Positions 13,957 through 23,502 of a DNA stretch of 64,000 nt are shown here, one piece after another. The DNA lies in the NCBI GenBank assembly GCA_001312325.1, contig BBDJ01000003.1:124001-188000 (forward strand), written 5' to 3'. Under the pieces are notes generated by a model that made no database searches, was not told where the DNA came from, and saw nothing but the letters and a program-made list of their open reading frames with translations. Source of the stretch: Lysinibacillus pakistanensis (GTDB lineage Bacteria > Bacillota > Bacilli > Bacillales_A > Planococcaceae). The number at the start of each line of letters is the position of its first letter. The first letter of the stretch is position 1. The translations under genes were made by a program, and so were the position numbers.

Positions 13957-14239
13957 ATGATGTTAAACGTCGGTGAAATTATAAAACAATGTAGAAAAAA
14001 AGATGAAATGGTCTCAGGAGGAATTAGCTTTCAACGCGAATTTATCTCAATCAACAGTAAGTCGACTGGAGAAAAATAAAATCACTTGTGATGTGAATAC
14101 ATTAATGAGTATTGCACAAAAGACAAATGCTCAAGACGTGTTAATGGCAATGATGTTCAACATAGATATGGGGCTTGTAACTCAGATGCTTCAACTAGTA
14201 CCAGCGTTCATAGGAGGTATGTACACATGGATCCTTTAA
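13957..14239 (+). CDS. Small XRE-family regulator
   Basis: HTH protein of ~93 residues after one A-run indel near 14000 (GEIIKQCRKK joined to MKWSQEELAFNANLSQSTVSRLEKNK). The helix-turn-helix occupies the N-terminal 60 residues. Third DNA-binding regulator of the early region; target unknown. Its 3' end overlaps the next gene by 13 bases. Confidence 0.65.
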
Positions 14240-14463
14240 AACAAATCGAAACTCAAATCACTAAAGAAAAATTGTGTGTGGATGACTTAGTAAAAGAAGT
14301 TGCACTCCATACAAAAGTAGGACGCTATCAACTAGCTGCTGATCGTGGTCGTGACATGCAAAACTCAATTATTCGTATCCAGCAACTGGAACGACAAAAG
14401 GAACTGTACTTACATGCTGTGGATTTAGTCAGTAAAAATAATCGTGAGGTTATCAATTTATAG
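14227..14463 (+). CDS. Hypothetical small helical phage protein
   Basis: 78 residues, charged and probably mostly helical, no recognised domain. AGGAGG lies upstream inside the previous gene. Early-region accessory protein of unknown role. Confidence 0.5.
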   Translation: MDPLKQIETQITKEKLCVDDLVKEVALHTKVGRYQLAADRGRDMQNSIIRIQQLERQKELYLHAVDLVSKNNREVINL

Positions 14464-14474
14464 GAGGGAAAAAC

Positions 14475-14612
14475 ATGAACATTAAAGCAGGGGATTGGTT
14501 ACACCTTAACAAAAAGATTCGTAGTTTAATGCTAGAAAAGAAAGCTAACACAAAGTTTTTGGCAAATAAAAAAAGCTGCTTAACCTTAAGCGAGGGGTTA
14601 AACAGCGACTAA
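14475..14612 (+). CDS. Hypothetical short phage protein
   Basis: Good AGGAGGG site and ATG 14475; product starts MNIKAGDWLHLNKK. As read it is 45 residues. The 7-A run at 14568-14574 may carry one extra base, in which case it would end after ~35 residues. Unknown function. Confidence 0.4.
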   Translation: MNIKAGDWLHLNKKIRSLMLEKKANTKFLANKKSCLTLSEGLNSD

Positions 14613-14631
14613 CATATACAAATCTATTATA
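14568..14631 (-). ncRNA. Candidate short antisense RNA unit
   Basis: On the minus strand an extended -10 element, TGGTATAAT (TATAAT at 14631-14626), is followed within ~50 bases by a hairpin (14606-14596 with 14585-14575) and a T7 tract (14574-14568). This is the layout of a very short terminated transcript antisense to the end of the upstream gene. Inference only; the same layout recurs at 27553-27631. Confidence 0.3.
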
Positions 14632-14927
14632 CCACAAAATCAGACGCTTGCGAGAACAATCTCGCTTCCGTCCAGCAGTTTGCAAATGGTTGGTTAGCCG
14701 TATCCTCATTGGAATTTGCAGGCTGCTTGATGGAACTAGCAATTTACTTATTAAACCGAGCCAGTACGCCATGACCATTTGCGAGCGACAGCCAATAGGC
14801 CCCAGTTGCGATGACAGTTTTGTAAGTAGATTGGTGGTTATGCCATCAAAAATAAAAAAAACCACTGCTGGAACAGTGGTCTTAACAAAACATTATTTAA
14901 ATCATTCTACACAGGAGGGCAAAAGAT
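14613..14927. other. Gap between early and recombination genes, hairpins only
   Basis: About 315 bases with no convincing gene; open frames on both strands lack good starts and ribosome sites. It holds a GCGAGA/TCTCGC hairpin (14650-14665) and an ACCACTG/CAGTGGT hairpin (14861-14880) that has a T tract only on the minus strand, so it would terminate leftward transcripts. Confidence 0.5.
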
Positions 14928-16959
14928 ATGAAGAAAATTGAGTTGATTGTGTTAAAACTTCGTGATTTCAAGGGCATTAAATCGCTAGACATTCAATTAG
15001 ATGGTGGTAATGCACAAATTTTTGGTGATAACGAGGTAGGTAAAACTACTACATTTGATGCGTTCTTATGGCTGTTATTCGATAAGGACAGCAATAACAA
15101 AAAGGATTTTGCTATCAAGACATTAAATGGCGATGGATCCGAACAACATAACCTGGAGCATACGGTTGAAGGTACGTTCTTAGTAGATGGCACAGCGGTC
15201 ACACTAAAGAAAATTTACAAAGAGAAGTGGACTAAAAAGCGTGGACAAGCTGTAGCAGAGTTTACAGGCCATGTAGTAGAACATTTTGTGGACGATGTAC
15301 CGATGTCTAAAACGGAGTATAACAATAAAATCAAAAGCATTGTAGATGAAGAAATATTTAAACGTCTTACATCACCAACATATTTCAATGAACAAATGAA
15401 GTGGCAAGATCGCCGCAGTTACTATTAGACATTTGTGGTGACATTTCTGACGATGAAGTAATTGCCTCTAATGCTGCACTAGCAAAACTAAACAACTTAT
15501 TAAACGGCAAATCACTAGAGGATATGAAGAAAATCATTGCCAGCAAGAAAAAGCACATCAATGAAGAACTAGAAAAGATTCCAGTACGTATTGATGAAAT
15601 CAATAAAATGATGCCTGAAACAATGGTAAATATTGAAACAATGCGTCAGCAAGTAGCTAAGATTGAAGCAGATATCGAGGAGCTGCAGGAGCAAAAAAAT
15701 CCGAGTGAAGAATGGTGCCTCAGTACTTGATAAACAACGCCAGTTGCAAGAATTAGAAATGAAACGTAGTGATCTCAAACGTACATTTGAAGCTGATAGC
15801 ATGCAAGAAGTTTATAAGGCTCAAGCTAAATTACAGGAATGCCAAGGTAATTTACAAATTACACAATCTAAAATGCAATCTTTGGATAACACTCGTGAAT
15901 TTAAACAAAATGAAGCTGATCGTCTATTCAAAGATATACAACATAAGAAAAACGAAAGAGAAGCTTTAATTAATCAGTGGCATAACAGAAATAACTGTCA
16001 GTTTGAATATGTTGAAGATTGCATATGTCCGTCTTGTAATCAATCATTACCAGAGGCTCAAGTAGCAAATGCACGAAACCATGCGCTAGAACAATTTAAT
16101 GAGAAAAAAACTAAGGATTTACAAGCTATAACTACTAGCGGACAGGCAATTAAAACAGAAATTGAAGAATTGAGCAGTTCGCTTGAATTTAAACATAAAG
16201 CGATTGAAGAAATGGCAGTTCAATCAAGTAATTTACAAGGCGAAATTGCTCAACAACAAAATCTACTCAAAAAAAGCTCAAAAGGCTCTTGAAACTGCTC
16301 AATCAGCAGTCAAGGACGTTACAACAACTGATGAATATAAATCTATCAATCTACAAATTGAAGCATTACTGGCTGAAATTAAGCAACTTAATGAACATGC
16401 TTACGAGGCAGTTGCTGGCATCGATGAAGAAATAGTTAAGCTCAATTTTGAGCGTAAAGAGTGCAATAACGCAATTGCTCAACACGCAAATATTGAAGCA
16501 AGTAAGGAACGCATTATCGAACTGGAAGATCAGCAAGTAAAACTTGCTCAAGAGTATGAAAAGCTAGAGCAAACAACCTTCTTAATAGAAGAATTTATTC
16601 GCACAAAGGTAAACATGCTTACAGATCGCATTAATAGTAAGTTTAAATATGCTCGATTCAAACTGTTCGACACTCAAGTGAATGGCGGTCTAAACGAAGT
16701 ATGTGAAACGACTTATAAGGGTGTACCTTATGGAACAGGCCTTAACAATGCAGCGAAAATTAATGTCGGCTTAGACATCATCAATACTCTATCTGCTCAT
16801 TTCTGTATCCAGGCACCAATTTTCGTGGACAACGCTGAAGCTGTAACCAAGTTTATAGATGTGGATACTCAACTTATTAGCTTAGTGGTTTCCGAGAAAG
16901 ACAAGCAGTTACGAGTAGAGGTAGAAGGTCAAAAACCAATGCTTAAGGAGGCAATTTAA
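14928..16959 (+). CDS. SbcC/Rad50-like AAA ATPase
   Basis: ~676-residue SMC-like protein. The N-terminal Walker A is GDNEVGKTTT (residues ~30-39), then long coiled-coil arms, a zinc-hook-like CICPSC motif near the middle, and a C-terminal half-domain. Three indels break it: near 15414 (missing C), 15695-15701 and about 16268-16275. Phage proteins of this type travel with recombination genes; the next gene is bet. It probably processes or tethers DNA ends. Behind AGGAGGG. Confidence 0.75.
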
Positions 16960-16961
16960 TA

Positions 16962-17738
16962 ATGACAAATCAAGTGGCACAAGTAGCACAACAAAATTTT
17001 GAACCAGTTAGTTTTGAAGCAAATGGCGAAAACATCACTCTTTCTGAAATGGATGTAGTGAATTACTTAGTCAGCGGGAACGGCAATATAGAGCCGAAAG
17101 AGGTTCTAATGTTTATGAACCTTTGTAAATATCAAAAGCTCAATCCTTTCTTAAAAGAAGCTTATCTTGTGAAATTTGGTGGCAATCCAGCACAAATTAT
17201 TACTTCCAAAGAAGCGTTTATGAAACGTGCTGAATCACACCCACAATATGAAGGCTTTGAGGCAGGGATTATCGTTGAACGAAATGGAGAAATGGTAGAA
17301 ATTGAAGGTGCTGTAAAACTTAAAAACGATGTCATCATTGGTGGTTGGTGCCGTGTATACCGTAAGGATCGTAAAACTCCAATTACTACAAAAATCAGCT
17401 TTGAAGAATTTAATAAAGGTCAATCAACTTGGAAATCAATGCCCTTAACAATGATTCGTAAAAGCGCAGTAGTTAATGGATTACGTGAGGCGTTCCCTGA
17501 AAATCTAGGAGCTATGTATACAGAAGATGACTCATTAAATACAGGTGAACGAAAGGACATTACTGATTTATCTTTACAACAGGAAATACAACAAAATGCA
17601 AATACTGAAGAATTAGATGTTGCACCTGCGAAACCTGAAAAAGAGAAAACGTCTGTCCAGGAAGCTGAGTATGTAGAAGTTTCACAACAAACAACACAAG
17701 AGCAACAGCAAACGTCGATGGATGGACCAGGATTTTGA
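16962..17738 (+). CDS. bet: Phage single-strand annealing recombinase, Bet/RecT type
   Basis: 258 residues. The central region (about 50-185) matches the Bet family: EVLMFMNLCKYQKLNPFLKEAYL, GNPAQIITSKEAFMKRAE, and a C-terminal MIRKSAVVNGLREAFP. The Gln/Glu-rich tail is disordered. It anneals single-stranded DNA during phage recombination and sits between an SbcC-like ATPase and an MBL-fold protein that may supply the nuclease. Intact. Confidence 0.88.
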   Translation: MTNQVAQVAQQNFEPVSFEANGENITLSEMDVVNYLVSGNGNIEPKEVLMFMNLCKYQKLNPFLKEAYLVKFGGNPAQIITSKEAFMKRAESHPQYEGFEAGIIVERNGEMVEIEGAVKLKNDVIIGGWCRVYRKDRKTPITTKISFEEFNKGQSTWKSMPLTMIRKSAVVNGLREAFPENLGAMYTEDDSLNTGERKDITDLSLQQEIQQNANTEELDVAPAKPEKEKTSVQEAEYVEVSQQTTQEQQQTSMDGPGF

Positions 17739-18436
17739 TTCAGATCAAGACTCTAGCAACTGGTAGTAAGGGGAATTGCTATCACATTACAGATGGTAGC
17801 ACCCCTCTACTTCTAGAGTGCGGTATTAGCTTCAAGGACGTTCAGAAAGGTGTCAATTTCGAGACTTCTAGACTTGGTGGTGTACTTGTTACCCACGAGC
17901 ACAAAGACCATTGTAAAGGCGTGGAATCGGTGTTAAATCGAGGGCTTGATGTTTATATGTCAAAAGGTACTCAAGAGGCGTTATCGCTTGATCATCATAG
18001 AATAAAGACGGTTGAAAGTAAGAAGCAATTTAGAGTTGGTACATGGACTGTATTGCCGTTTGATGTGCAGCATGATGTTAATGAGCCGTTAGGATTTATA
18101 TTACAGAGTGACAACGCTGGCAAGATGTTATTTGCAACTGATACCTACTACGTTAAATACCGTTTTACTGGCTTAACACACATCATGATTGAGTGCAACT
18201 ATGACCAACAGACATTAGATGAGAATGTCGAGAGTGGCCGAGTACATCCAGCGATGAAAAAGCGTGTTATGAGATCGCATTTCAGTTTAGAAAATTTACT
18301 AGAGTTCTTTAAAGCAAACGATTTAAGCAAGGTTGAAGAAATACACCTGTTGCATTTATCCGACAGCAACAGCAACATGGAGCGCATCTTTAAAGCAGTA
18401 ACAAGGGCAACAGGCAAGATGATTTATATACCGTAG
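17735..18436 (+). CDS. MBL-fold metallo-hydrolase
   Basis: 233 residues with the metallo-beta-lactamase signature THEHKDHCKG plus later Asp (FATDTYY) and His (LLHLSDSNS) ligands. It begins at an unusual TTG (17735) that overlaps the bet stop (TTGA), so it is translationally coupled. YycJ-like MBL proteins act as nucleases, and the location beside bet suggests a DNA exonuclease partner; this is inference. Confidence 0.75.
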   Translation: MIQIKTLATGSKGNCYHITDGSTPLLLECGISFKDVQKGVNFETSRLGGVLVTHEHKDHCKGVESVLNRGLDVYMSKGTQEALSLDHHRIKTVESKKQFRVGTWTVLPFDVQHDVNEPLGFILQSDNAGKMLFATDTYYVKYRFTGLTHIMIECNYDQQTLDENVESGRVHPAMKKRVMRSHFSLENLLEFFKANDLSKVEEIHLLHLSDSNSNMERIFKAVTRATGKMIYIP

Positions 18437-18448
18437 GAGGAAAATGAA

Positions 18449-18769
18449 ATGATGAAAATTGGAAGCAATGAATGGTTTGAAAAATTAAATGAAATGACGA
18501 AATTTCCTTCGTATTTTGCTTTTTACCTTTTACAAAAGGACGATACGAAATCGATTGCTGTAAAAATTGTTGAATCAAAGGCGAAAGACGCAGACGGCAT
18601 TAAATATGGAGCATTAACACCTACACTAGCATGGCTTTTAACAGGAAGTAGTATCGCGTTAATCGATGTAAGTAACGTGAATGACGCAAATGAATACTAC
18701 TTGAAATTAAAAACGTTGATCTACAAATGGGGCATTGAAATCATCGATGAAAAAGATAAATCAGCTTAA
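18449..18769 (+). CDS. Hypothetical phage protein
   Basis: 106 residues, no recognised domain, mixed alpha/beta character with a hydrophobic middle (ALTPTLAWLLTGSSIALIDV). AGGAGG site upstream. Intact; lies in the recombination/replication operon. Confidence 0.5.
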   Translation: MMKIGSNEWFEKLNEMTKFPSYFAFYLLQKDDTKSIAVKIVESKAKDADGIKYGALTPTLAWLLTGSSIALIDVSNVNDANEYYLKLKTLIYKWGIEIIDEKDKSA

Positions 18770-18840
18770 TGAGTATCATGTGGATTTTTTAAATAAGTCT
18801 GTGATTAAAAATTTGAATATTGTGAATATGGAGGTTAGTC

Positions 18841-19089
18841 ATGGATAAACAAATCACTGTAACAATGCCAGTTGAAGAATACGAAAGGTTGAAACGAGAG
18901 GAAAGCAACTATGAGGATTTAATACACAGTCTGAGGAATTGTATTGGAGTACAGGAAGTGGGAAATGAAGGTGGAGCTCATTTGATCATAGTAACAGATT
19001 CAGTAGTCGAATTACTTGCTCCATTTAACGACTGGGAATACGAATTAGAGCATTTTGACAAGGTTATTATTCAACCGTACAAAGGCTAG
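18841..19089 (+). CDS. Hypothetical phage protein
   Basis: 82 residues. The N-terminus (ITVTMPVEEYERLKREESNY) resembles short phage proteins that begin with a strand and a helix. Unknown function. Ribosome site GGAGG. Confidence 0.45.
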   Translation: MDKQITVTMPVEEYERLKREESNYEDLIHSLRNCIGVQEVGNEGGAHLIIVTDSVVELLAPFNDWEYELEHFDKVIIQPYKG

Positions 19090-19104
19090 GAGGGGCGAGG
19101 GCAA

Positions 19105-19944
19105 ATGGGCATCATCCGAGTAGCTAAGAACAGCAACTATGTAGTGATGAATCGAACGGCATTGAACGATAACCGGCTATCTTGGAAAGCTAAAGGCATA
19201 ATGGCATACATGCTTTCAATGCCGGATGATTGGGTGTTTTATATGGACGAGTTAATTACTCATTCAACAGATGGCAAAGATTCTTTCAAGAGTGGATTTA
19301 AAGAGCTTAAAGATAATGGTTATGTTGAGCGTAAGGCGATCAAAGATGAAAAAACCAAGAGAATTGTGTCTTGGGAGACGATAGTTCACGAAGTACCTTT
19401 TCCACAAACGGAAAAGCCACTAGTGGAAATTCCACCAGTGGAAAACCCATTGATGGAAAAACCACCAGTGGGAAATCCGCCACTACTAAGTACTGATAAT
19501 AACCAAGTATTGAATGAACCAAATACTGATAATAACCAAGTACTGAAAGAGAGAGAAGAGAGTCAGTCGGTCAATCCGTTTCTAGAGATTAAAAATTGCT
19601 TTGATACAACAATCCGAATCAGTAACTTTACAGATCATCGAAAGATGGACAAGCTTCTAGATTTATATCCAGACCATTTACTCGTTATCGAAGCGATTAA
19701 ACTTACTGCTGATTTAGGAAAATCAAGTATCGAATATGTAGAAGGTATTTTACGTAACTGGTCTATCGAAAAAGGCATCAATACTTATGCCGACTGGCAG
19801 TTAAAGGAGGCTAAGCCTAATGGAATCACTAAAGGACACAATGCAAACGGACAGATTTCAGCAAATTCTAAAGTTCATGCAGGAACAAGCATCGATGCCT
19901 TCTACGAACAGCTCGAACGAGACAAACAAGCCTGGGGAGGATAA
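19105..19944 (+). CDS. DnaD-like replication initiation protein
   Basis: 279 residues. The N-terminal winged-helix region (1-90: NRTALNDNRLSWKAKGIMAYML ... ITHSTDGKDSFKSGFKELKDNGY) is typical of phage replisome organisers. A Pro/Glu-rich linker with repeated PVEnP-like units and a duplicated TDNNQVL follows, then a DnaD/DnaB_2-type C-terminal domain with YVEGILRNWSIEKGINTY. Probably binds the phage origin and recruits the helicase loader encoded next, whose start lies inside this gene. Confidence 0.82.
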   Translation: MGIIRVAKNSNYVVMNRTALNDNRLSWKAKGIMAYMLSMPDDWVFYMDELITHSTDGKDSFKSGFKELKDNGYVERKAIKDEKTKRIVSWETIVHEVPFPQTEKPLVEIPPVENPLMEKPPVGNPPLLSTDNNQVLNEPNTDNNQVLKEREESQSVNPFLEIKNCFDTTIRISNFTDHRKMDKLLDLYPDHLLVIEAIKLTADLGKSSIEYVEGILRNWSIEKGINTYADWQLKEAKPNGITKGHNANGQISANSKVHAGTSIDAFYEQLERDKQAWGG

Positions 19945-20714
19945 GTGCCCTAAATGTAATGGAACAGAGTTCGTTTTCTCTCATTACGAAGAAAAAGGGA
20001 ACCAAAAATACGAGATTCATAAACCTTGTGATTGCCGAGAGGTTAATAGTTGGAAACGTAGATTTAAGAATGCATTGATTCCAGAGGAATTTGTACATGC
20101 CAAATTTGATAATTATGTTCGAGAAACAGATATGCAACAGCGAATGTTCTCAATGGTAAAAGACTACTTAGAATCATTTCCTGTTGATCGTGATGCACTT
20201 AAAAAGCAAGGGGCTCAAAACATTGGTTTTATAGCAACTATCGGAGAACAACGTATACGCTCTTTACCACCTAATGAACGATTAGAGCTAAAAAAATAGA
20301 CATAACAACTTTGGTATAGGTAAGACGCATTTACAGATTGCTTTATCCAAACAATTGATTAAAAAGGGCTTTAATGTACTGGTAGTATCAGATGTTTCAT
20401 TCATGGATGAAATGATGGCAGCTAAACGAATGGACGACAATAGCGAAACATATTACGGGCTATTGAACAACGTGTTATCAGCAGACGTTCTCGTTTGGGA
20501 TGATGTTGGAAAGGCAAAGTGGACGGAAGCTCGCGAAGGTTTGTATTACCACATCATTGACGAACGTTACAAACGAAAATTGCCAATCATTTTTAACAGC
20601 AACGAGGATAGAGCTACTATAGCCGAGCGCATTGGGTATGCAGGGGCTAGTAGATTACTAGATAAAAACGGTGAAGTTTTAGAAACGGAAGGTATTGATT
20701 GGCGGTTGAAATAA
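19820..20714 (+). CDS. DnaC/DnaI-like helicase loader
   Basis: AAA+ protein of ~297 residues after removing one A near 20291-20297. It has an N-terminal zinc-binding region (CPKCNG...CDCRE), Walker A-type NFGIGKTH, and Walker B VLVWDDVG. Loads the replicative helicase at the site marked by the DnaD-like protein. It starts inside the DnaD-like gene behind AAAGGAGG, an overlap of 125 bases. Confidence 0.82.
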
Positions 20715-20749
20715 TGAGGGGCAACAGCCCCTTGATGGAGGGTGAAGGA

Positions 20750-21041
20750 ATGCATATCGTTGAGAGGAAAAGTAAAGAAACTATCCGTGTGATCCATAAC
20801 GACTTAGATGCAATGGAATACGGCCTATCATTTTTAAAGCAACAGGGTTGGTCTGATAATATTCGCTACAGCATGACGGGTATTCGATTATTTGAACAGG
20901 AAATTATAGGTTCAGGATCCATTAGCGAGATTGAACAAAAATATCCTGAAGTGGAAATTCAATACCCAGAAAAAAAGAGATTTATTAAGGTCCTATCCTT
21001 ATATCTATGTAACAGAACATGAACGTGAGGTGAAGAAGTAA
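20750..21041 (+). CDS. Hypothetical phage protein
   Basis: ~96 residues after one A-run indel near 20970; corrected C-terminus is RDLLRSYPYIYVTEHEREVKK. No recognised domain. The stop overlaps the next start (TAATG). Confidence 0.5.
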
Positions 21042-21397
21042 TGAAACAAGAACAAATAGAAAAATTTCAATCTTTTGCAACAACTTTTGAACGTCATTTT
21101 GATTTAGGTTTTAACTTTGAAATTGAAAAAGGTGATGTTGATTTAGTAAACATTGCTGCTAAGACACTCAAACAACAAAAAGAAGAGTTAAAACAACTAA
21201 AGCGCGAAAATGAAGGTTTGGTAATTGATAGAGAATGCGCGATTTCAAATATTACAAATGATTTTATAGATGAAGATCAGCGTCTGCGAAAAGCTCTAAA
21301 AGAAATCATGGAAGTTGAAGCACCTAACATGGAAGGTTGGGAAACGCCTGCTTACAAAATTGCTCGTGAGGCACTAGGTGGTGAAGATAATGACTGA
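21041..21397 (+). CDS. Hypothetical coiled-coil phage protein
   Basis: 118 residues with a Lys/Glu/Gln-rich coiled coil (about 45-70) and an acidic C-terminus. No known family recognised. Overlaps both neighbours, so it belongs to the early operon. Confidence 0.5.
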   Translation: MKQEQIEKFQSFATTFERHFDLGFNFEIEKGDVDLVNIAAKTLKQQKEELKQLKRENEGLVIDRECAISNITNDFIDEDQRLRKALKEIMEVEAPNMEGWETPAYKIAREALGGEDND

Positions 21398-21579
21398 ACA
21401 ATTTCTAATCGATCAAATGGTACTACATGTCGGACTCTACAAAAAAATATCAGTACAACGAAAATGCAATGGGGTTTTATCAGAATCTTGAGGATCTGCG
21501 AAAACTCAAAGGGTTCGATACACAGGATGAAGCTATGGATTATGCGATTGAAAAACTGGAAGGAGCGAAGGCTGCATGA
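21390..21579 (+). CDS. Hypothetical small phage protein
   Basis: 62 residues once one A is removed from the run near 21440: MTEQFLIDQMVLHVGLYKK joins a tail that ends AIEKLEGAKAA. Too broken to appear as one frame. Overlaps both neighbours by 4-8 bases. Function unknown. Confidence 0.45.
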
Positions 21580-21995
21580 GTAGAGAGATTAAGTTTCGGG
21601 CATGGGTTGAAAATTCACTAGCTGCAGAACGAGGGGACACAAGTGTGTATCCTTACATGAATTACAAAATTGAATTTAGTGGTGGGTTGTTAAACGATAA
21701 TTTTGCACTAAGTGGCGTTCAAGTGCCTAATAAGCTTTTCAGCAAAATTACTTATATGCAATACACAGGCTTAAAGGACAAGAACGGCAAGGAGATATAC
21801 GAGGGGGATATTGTTAATCGTGACGTTTATGCATTCGGAGAAATCAGGACATTTACCGGTGAAGTAAAAATGTTTGAGTGCGCTTGGTGGATTGACAGTG
21901 GAACAGCGGCAGTACCGTTATGGAATGAAATGCACGAACTAGATATCATCGGCAACATTTACGAAAATCCTGAATTGCTGGAGGTAACAGCATGA
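21576..21995 (+). CDS. YopX-family phage protein
   Basis: 139 residues with the YopX pattern: REIKFRAW at the start, MQYTGLKDKNGKEIYEGDIV in the middle and IIGNIYENPELL at the end. Common in Firmicute phage early regions; biochemical role unknown. Intact, overlaps the next start. Confidence 0.85.
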   Translation: MSREIKFRAWVENSLAAERGDTSVYPYMNYKIEFSGGLLNDNFALSGVQVPNKLFSKITYMQYTGLKDKNGKEIYEGDIVNRDVYAFGEIRTFTGEVKMFECAWWIDSGTAAVPLWNEMHELDIIGNIYENPELLEVTA

Positions 21996-22267
21996 CAGAA
22001 AGTAAATGGCGTAAAGGCGACATCATACACAATCGCTATGCAGGGCATCCACCAAGCAAATATTTTATCTACTTAGGTGTTTCAGGTAGGTATGTAAACG
22101 GACTTGACCTGGCGGACGGCAAAGGTGTTAAAAAGTGTCAGTATTACAAAAGTTGTATGAACGAAATGCTAGATGGTGAACCAGCCTTTCAAGTAGTTGG
22201 ACACACAAATGCTTTCGATGTGATGAAACAAGATTTATTGAAGTTTATTGAGGGGGCAACAGCATGA
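21992..22267 (+). CDS. Hypothetical phage protein
   Basis: 91 residues, no recognised domain; beta-rich N-terminus (WRKGDIIHNRYAGHPPSKYFIYLG). Its stop overlaps the remnant ssb start (ATGA). Confidence 0.5.
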   Translation: MTESKWRKGDIIHNRYAGHPPSKYFIYLGVSGRYVNGLDLADGKGVKKCQYYKSCMNEMLDGEPAFQVVGHTNAFDVMKQDLLKFIEGATA

Positions 22268-22314
22268 TCAACCGAGTCGTATTAGTTGGAGGTGACAACA
22301 ATGCCAGTGAATAA
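22264..22314 (+). pseudogene. Truncated 5' end of an ssb gene
   Basis: The codons read MINRVVLVGG, which is the start of an SSB protein, then diverge and stop after 16 residues. The intact ssb at 22802 begins MINRTVLVGR. The remnant keeps the translational coupling to the gene upstream, and its 3' part supplies the GGAGGTG ribosome site of the HNH gene. Confidence 0.6.
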
Positions 22315-22802
22315 CAAAGGTGAAAATAATCCTATGTATGGTAGGAAACATAGCGAAGAAAGTAAAAGAAAAATGGCTGAGTCTCGAAAAAAATACAAAA
22401 GAGAAAAAAAGTTCAACCTGGAAAGGCGGAAAACGAATTTCTGGTAACGGTTATGTAGAAATCTTTTTGCCAGAGCATCACAGAGCTAGAAAGAACGGTT
22501 ATGTTTTTGAGCACATTTTAGTTGTTGAATTGTGGCTTAAAAGACATCTCAAACCTAATGAACAAGTTCACCATGTCAACAAAATTAAAACAGATAACAG
22601 GATAGAAAATTTACAAGTTGTTGATATTGCAGAGCATGCTAGACTCCATGCTAAAGAACGTAGGAAGGGCAAATACCTAAAATGCGTTGTTTGCTCAAAA
22701 GAATTCTACAGGAAACCTTCACATGTTAGTAAAGCTAAATGTTGCAGTTTGAAATGTGTGGGGCAATATACACATTTGAAGAAGAAAGGAAAATTAGCTT
22801 AA
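22301..22802 (+). CDS. HNH homing endonuclease with NUMOD3-like N-terminus
   Basis: ~166 residues after one A-run indel near 22407-22413. The NUMOD3-like DNA-binding motif NPMYGRKHSEESKRKMAES is at the N-terminus. The HNH core is VHHVNKIKTDNRIENLQVV followed by HARLH, and the C-terminal zinc ribbon has CVVC and CCSLKC. Free-standing endonucleases of this class spread into phage genes; this one lies between a truncated ssb start and the complete ssb. Confidence 0.8.
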
Positions 22803-23308
22803 TGATAAATCGTACAGTGTTAGTCGGAAGATTAACTAAAGATCCACAACTTTCGTACACTCCGTCAGGTATTGCAACGGCAAGGTTTACAGTGGCAGTC
22901 AACAGACCATTCAAAAATGAAGGTGAGCAACAGGCGGACTTCATTAGCTGTGTTGCATGGCGTAAAAATGCTGAGAATCTAGCAAACTTCATGAAGAAAG
23001 GTAATTTAATAGGTTTGGAAGGGCGAATCCAAACAGGCAGTTACGAAGGGCAAAACGGAAAAGTCTACACTACTGACGTTGTTGCTGATAGCATTCAGTT
23101 TTTAGAACCACGTTCAAACAGCACAGGAGGCTCACAGAGCACATCAAACTACGAATCTAGTACAAATACAGGTGGAGCAAATACAGGAGCTTCACAAGGG
23201 CAATATGGCGGTAATAACAACCAGCAAAATTATACAAGGGTCGATGATGATCCGTTTGCGAATAGTAAAGGGCCAATTGAGGTCGATGAATCAGATTTGC
23301 CATTCTAA
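22802..23308 (+). CDS. ssb: Single-stranded DNA-binding protein
   Basis: 168 residues with the OB fold in the first ~105 residues (LVGRLTKDPQLSYTPSGIATARFTVAV is the hallmark region), a Gly/Gln/Asn-rich linker and the acidic tip DESDLPF that recruits partners. Coats single strands during phage replication. Its start overlaps the HNH stop (TAATG), so translation now depends on the HNH gene. Confidence 0.93.
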   Translation: MINRTVLVGRLTKDPQLSYTPSGIATARFTVAVNRPFKNEGEQQADFISCVAWRKNAENLANFMKKGNLIGLEGRIQTGSYEGQNGKVYTTDVVADSIQFLEPRSNSTGGSQSTSNYESSTNTGGANTGASQGQYGGNNNQQNYTRVDDDPFANSKGPIEVDESDLPF

Positions 23309-23320
23309 GGAGTGATTTAT

Positions 23321-23500
23321 ATGTCAAATACACAAAAACGCAAAATATTGTATGGCAGAACACTTAGAGAATTACAAAAGCAAATTAAGTTTCAAGAAAA
23401 GGCAGCTTATGTGCCAATTAGCGCGGTTAAGTTTTATGAACATGAAAAGTATCCATATCAAATTTTAGTAGAGAAAAAAATGGTTAGCGAAGGGGCGTAA
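23321..23500 (+). CDS. Hypothetical small basic phage protein
   Basis: 59 residues, Lys-rich (MSNTQKRKILYGRTLRELQ). ATG 23321 chosen over an upstream in-frame start because of the AAGGAG site. Unknown function. Confidence 0.5.
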   Translation: MSNTQKRKILYGRTLRELQKQIKFQEKAAYVPISAVKFYEHEKYPYQILVEKKMVSEGA

Positions 23501-23502
23501 AT

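Noticed and set aside
14545..14865. Minus-strand open frame of 106 codons between early and recombination genes
   Set aside because: No ribosome site, odd composition, and two minus-strand terminators lie inside or at its edge; competing frames look equally plausible.
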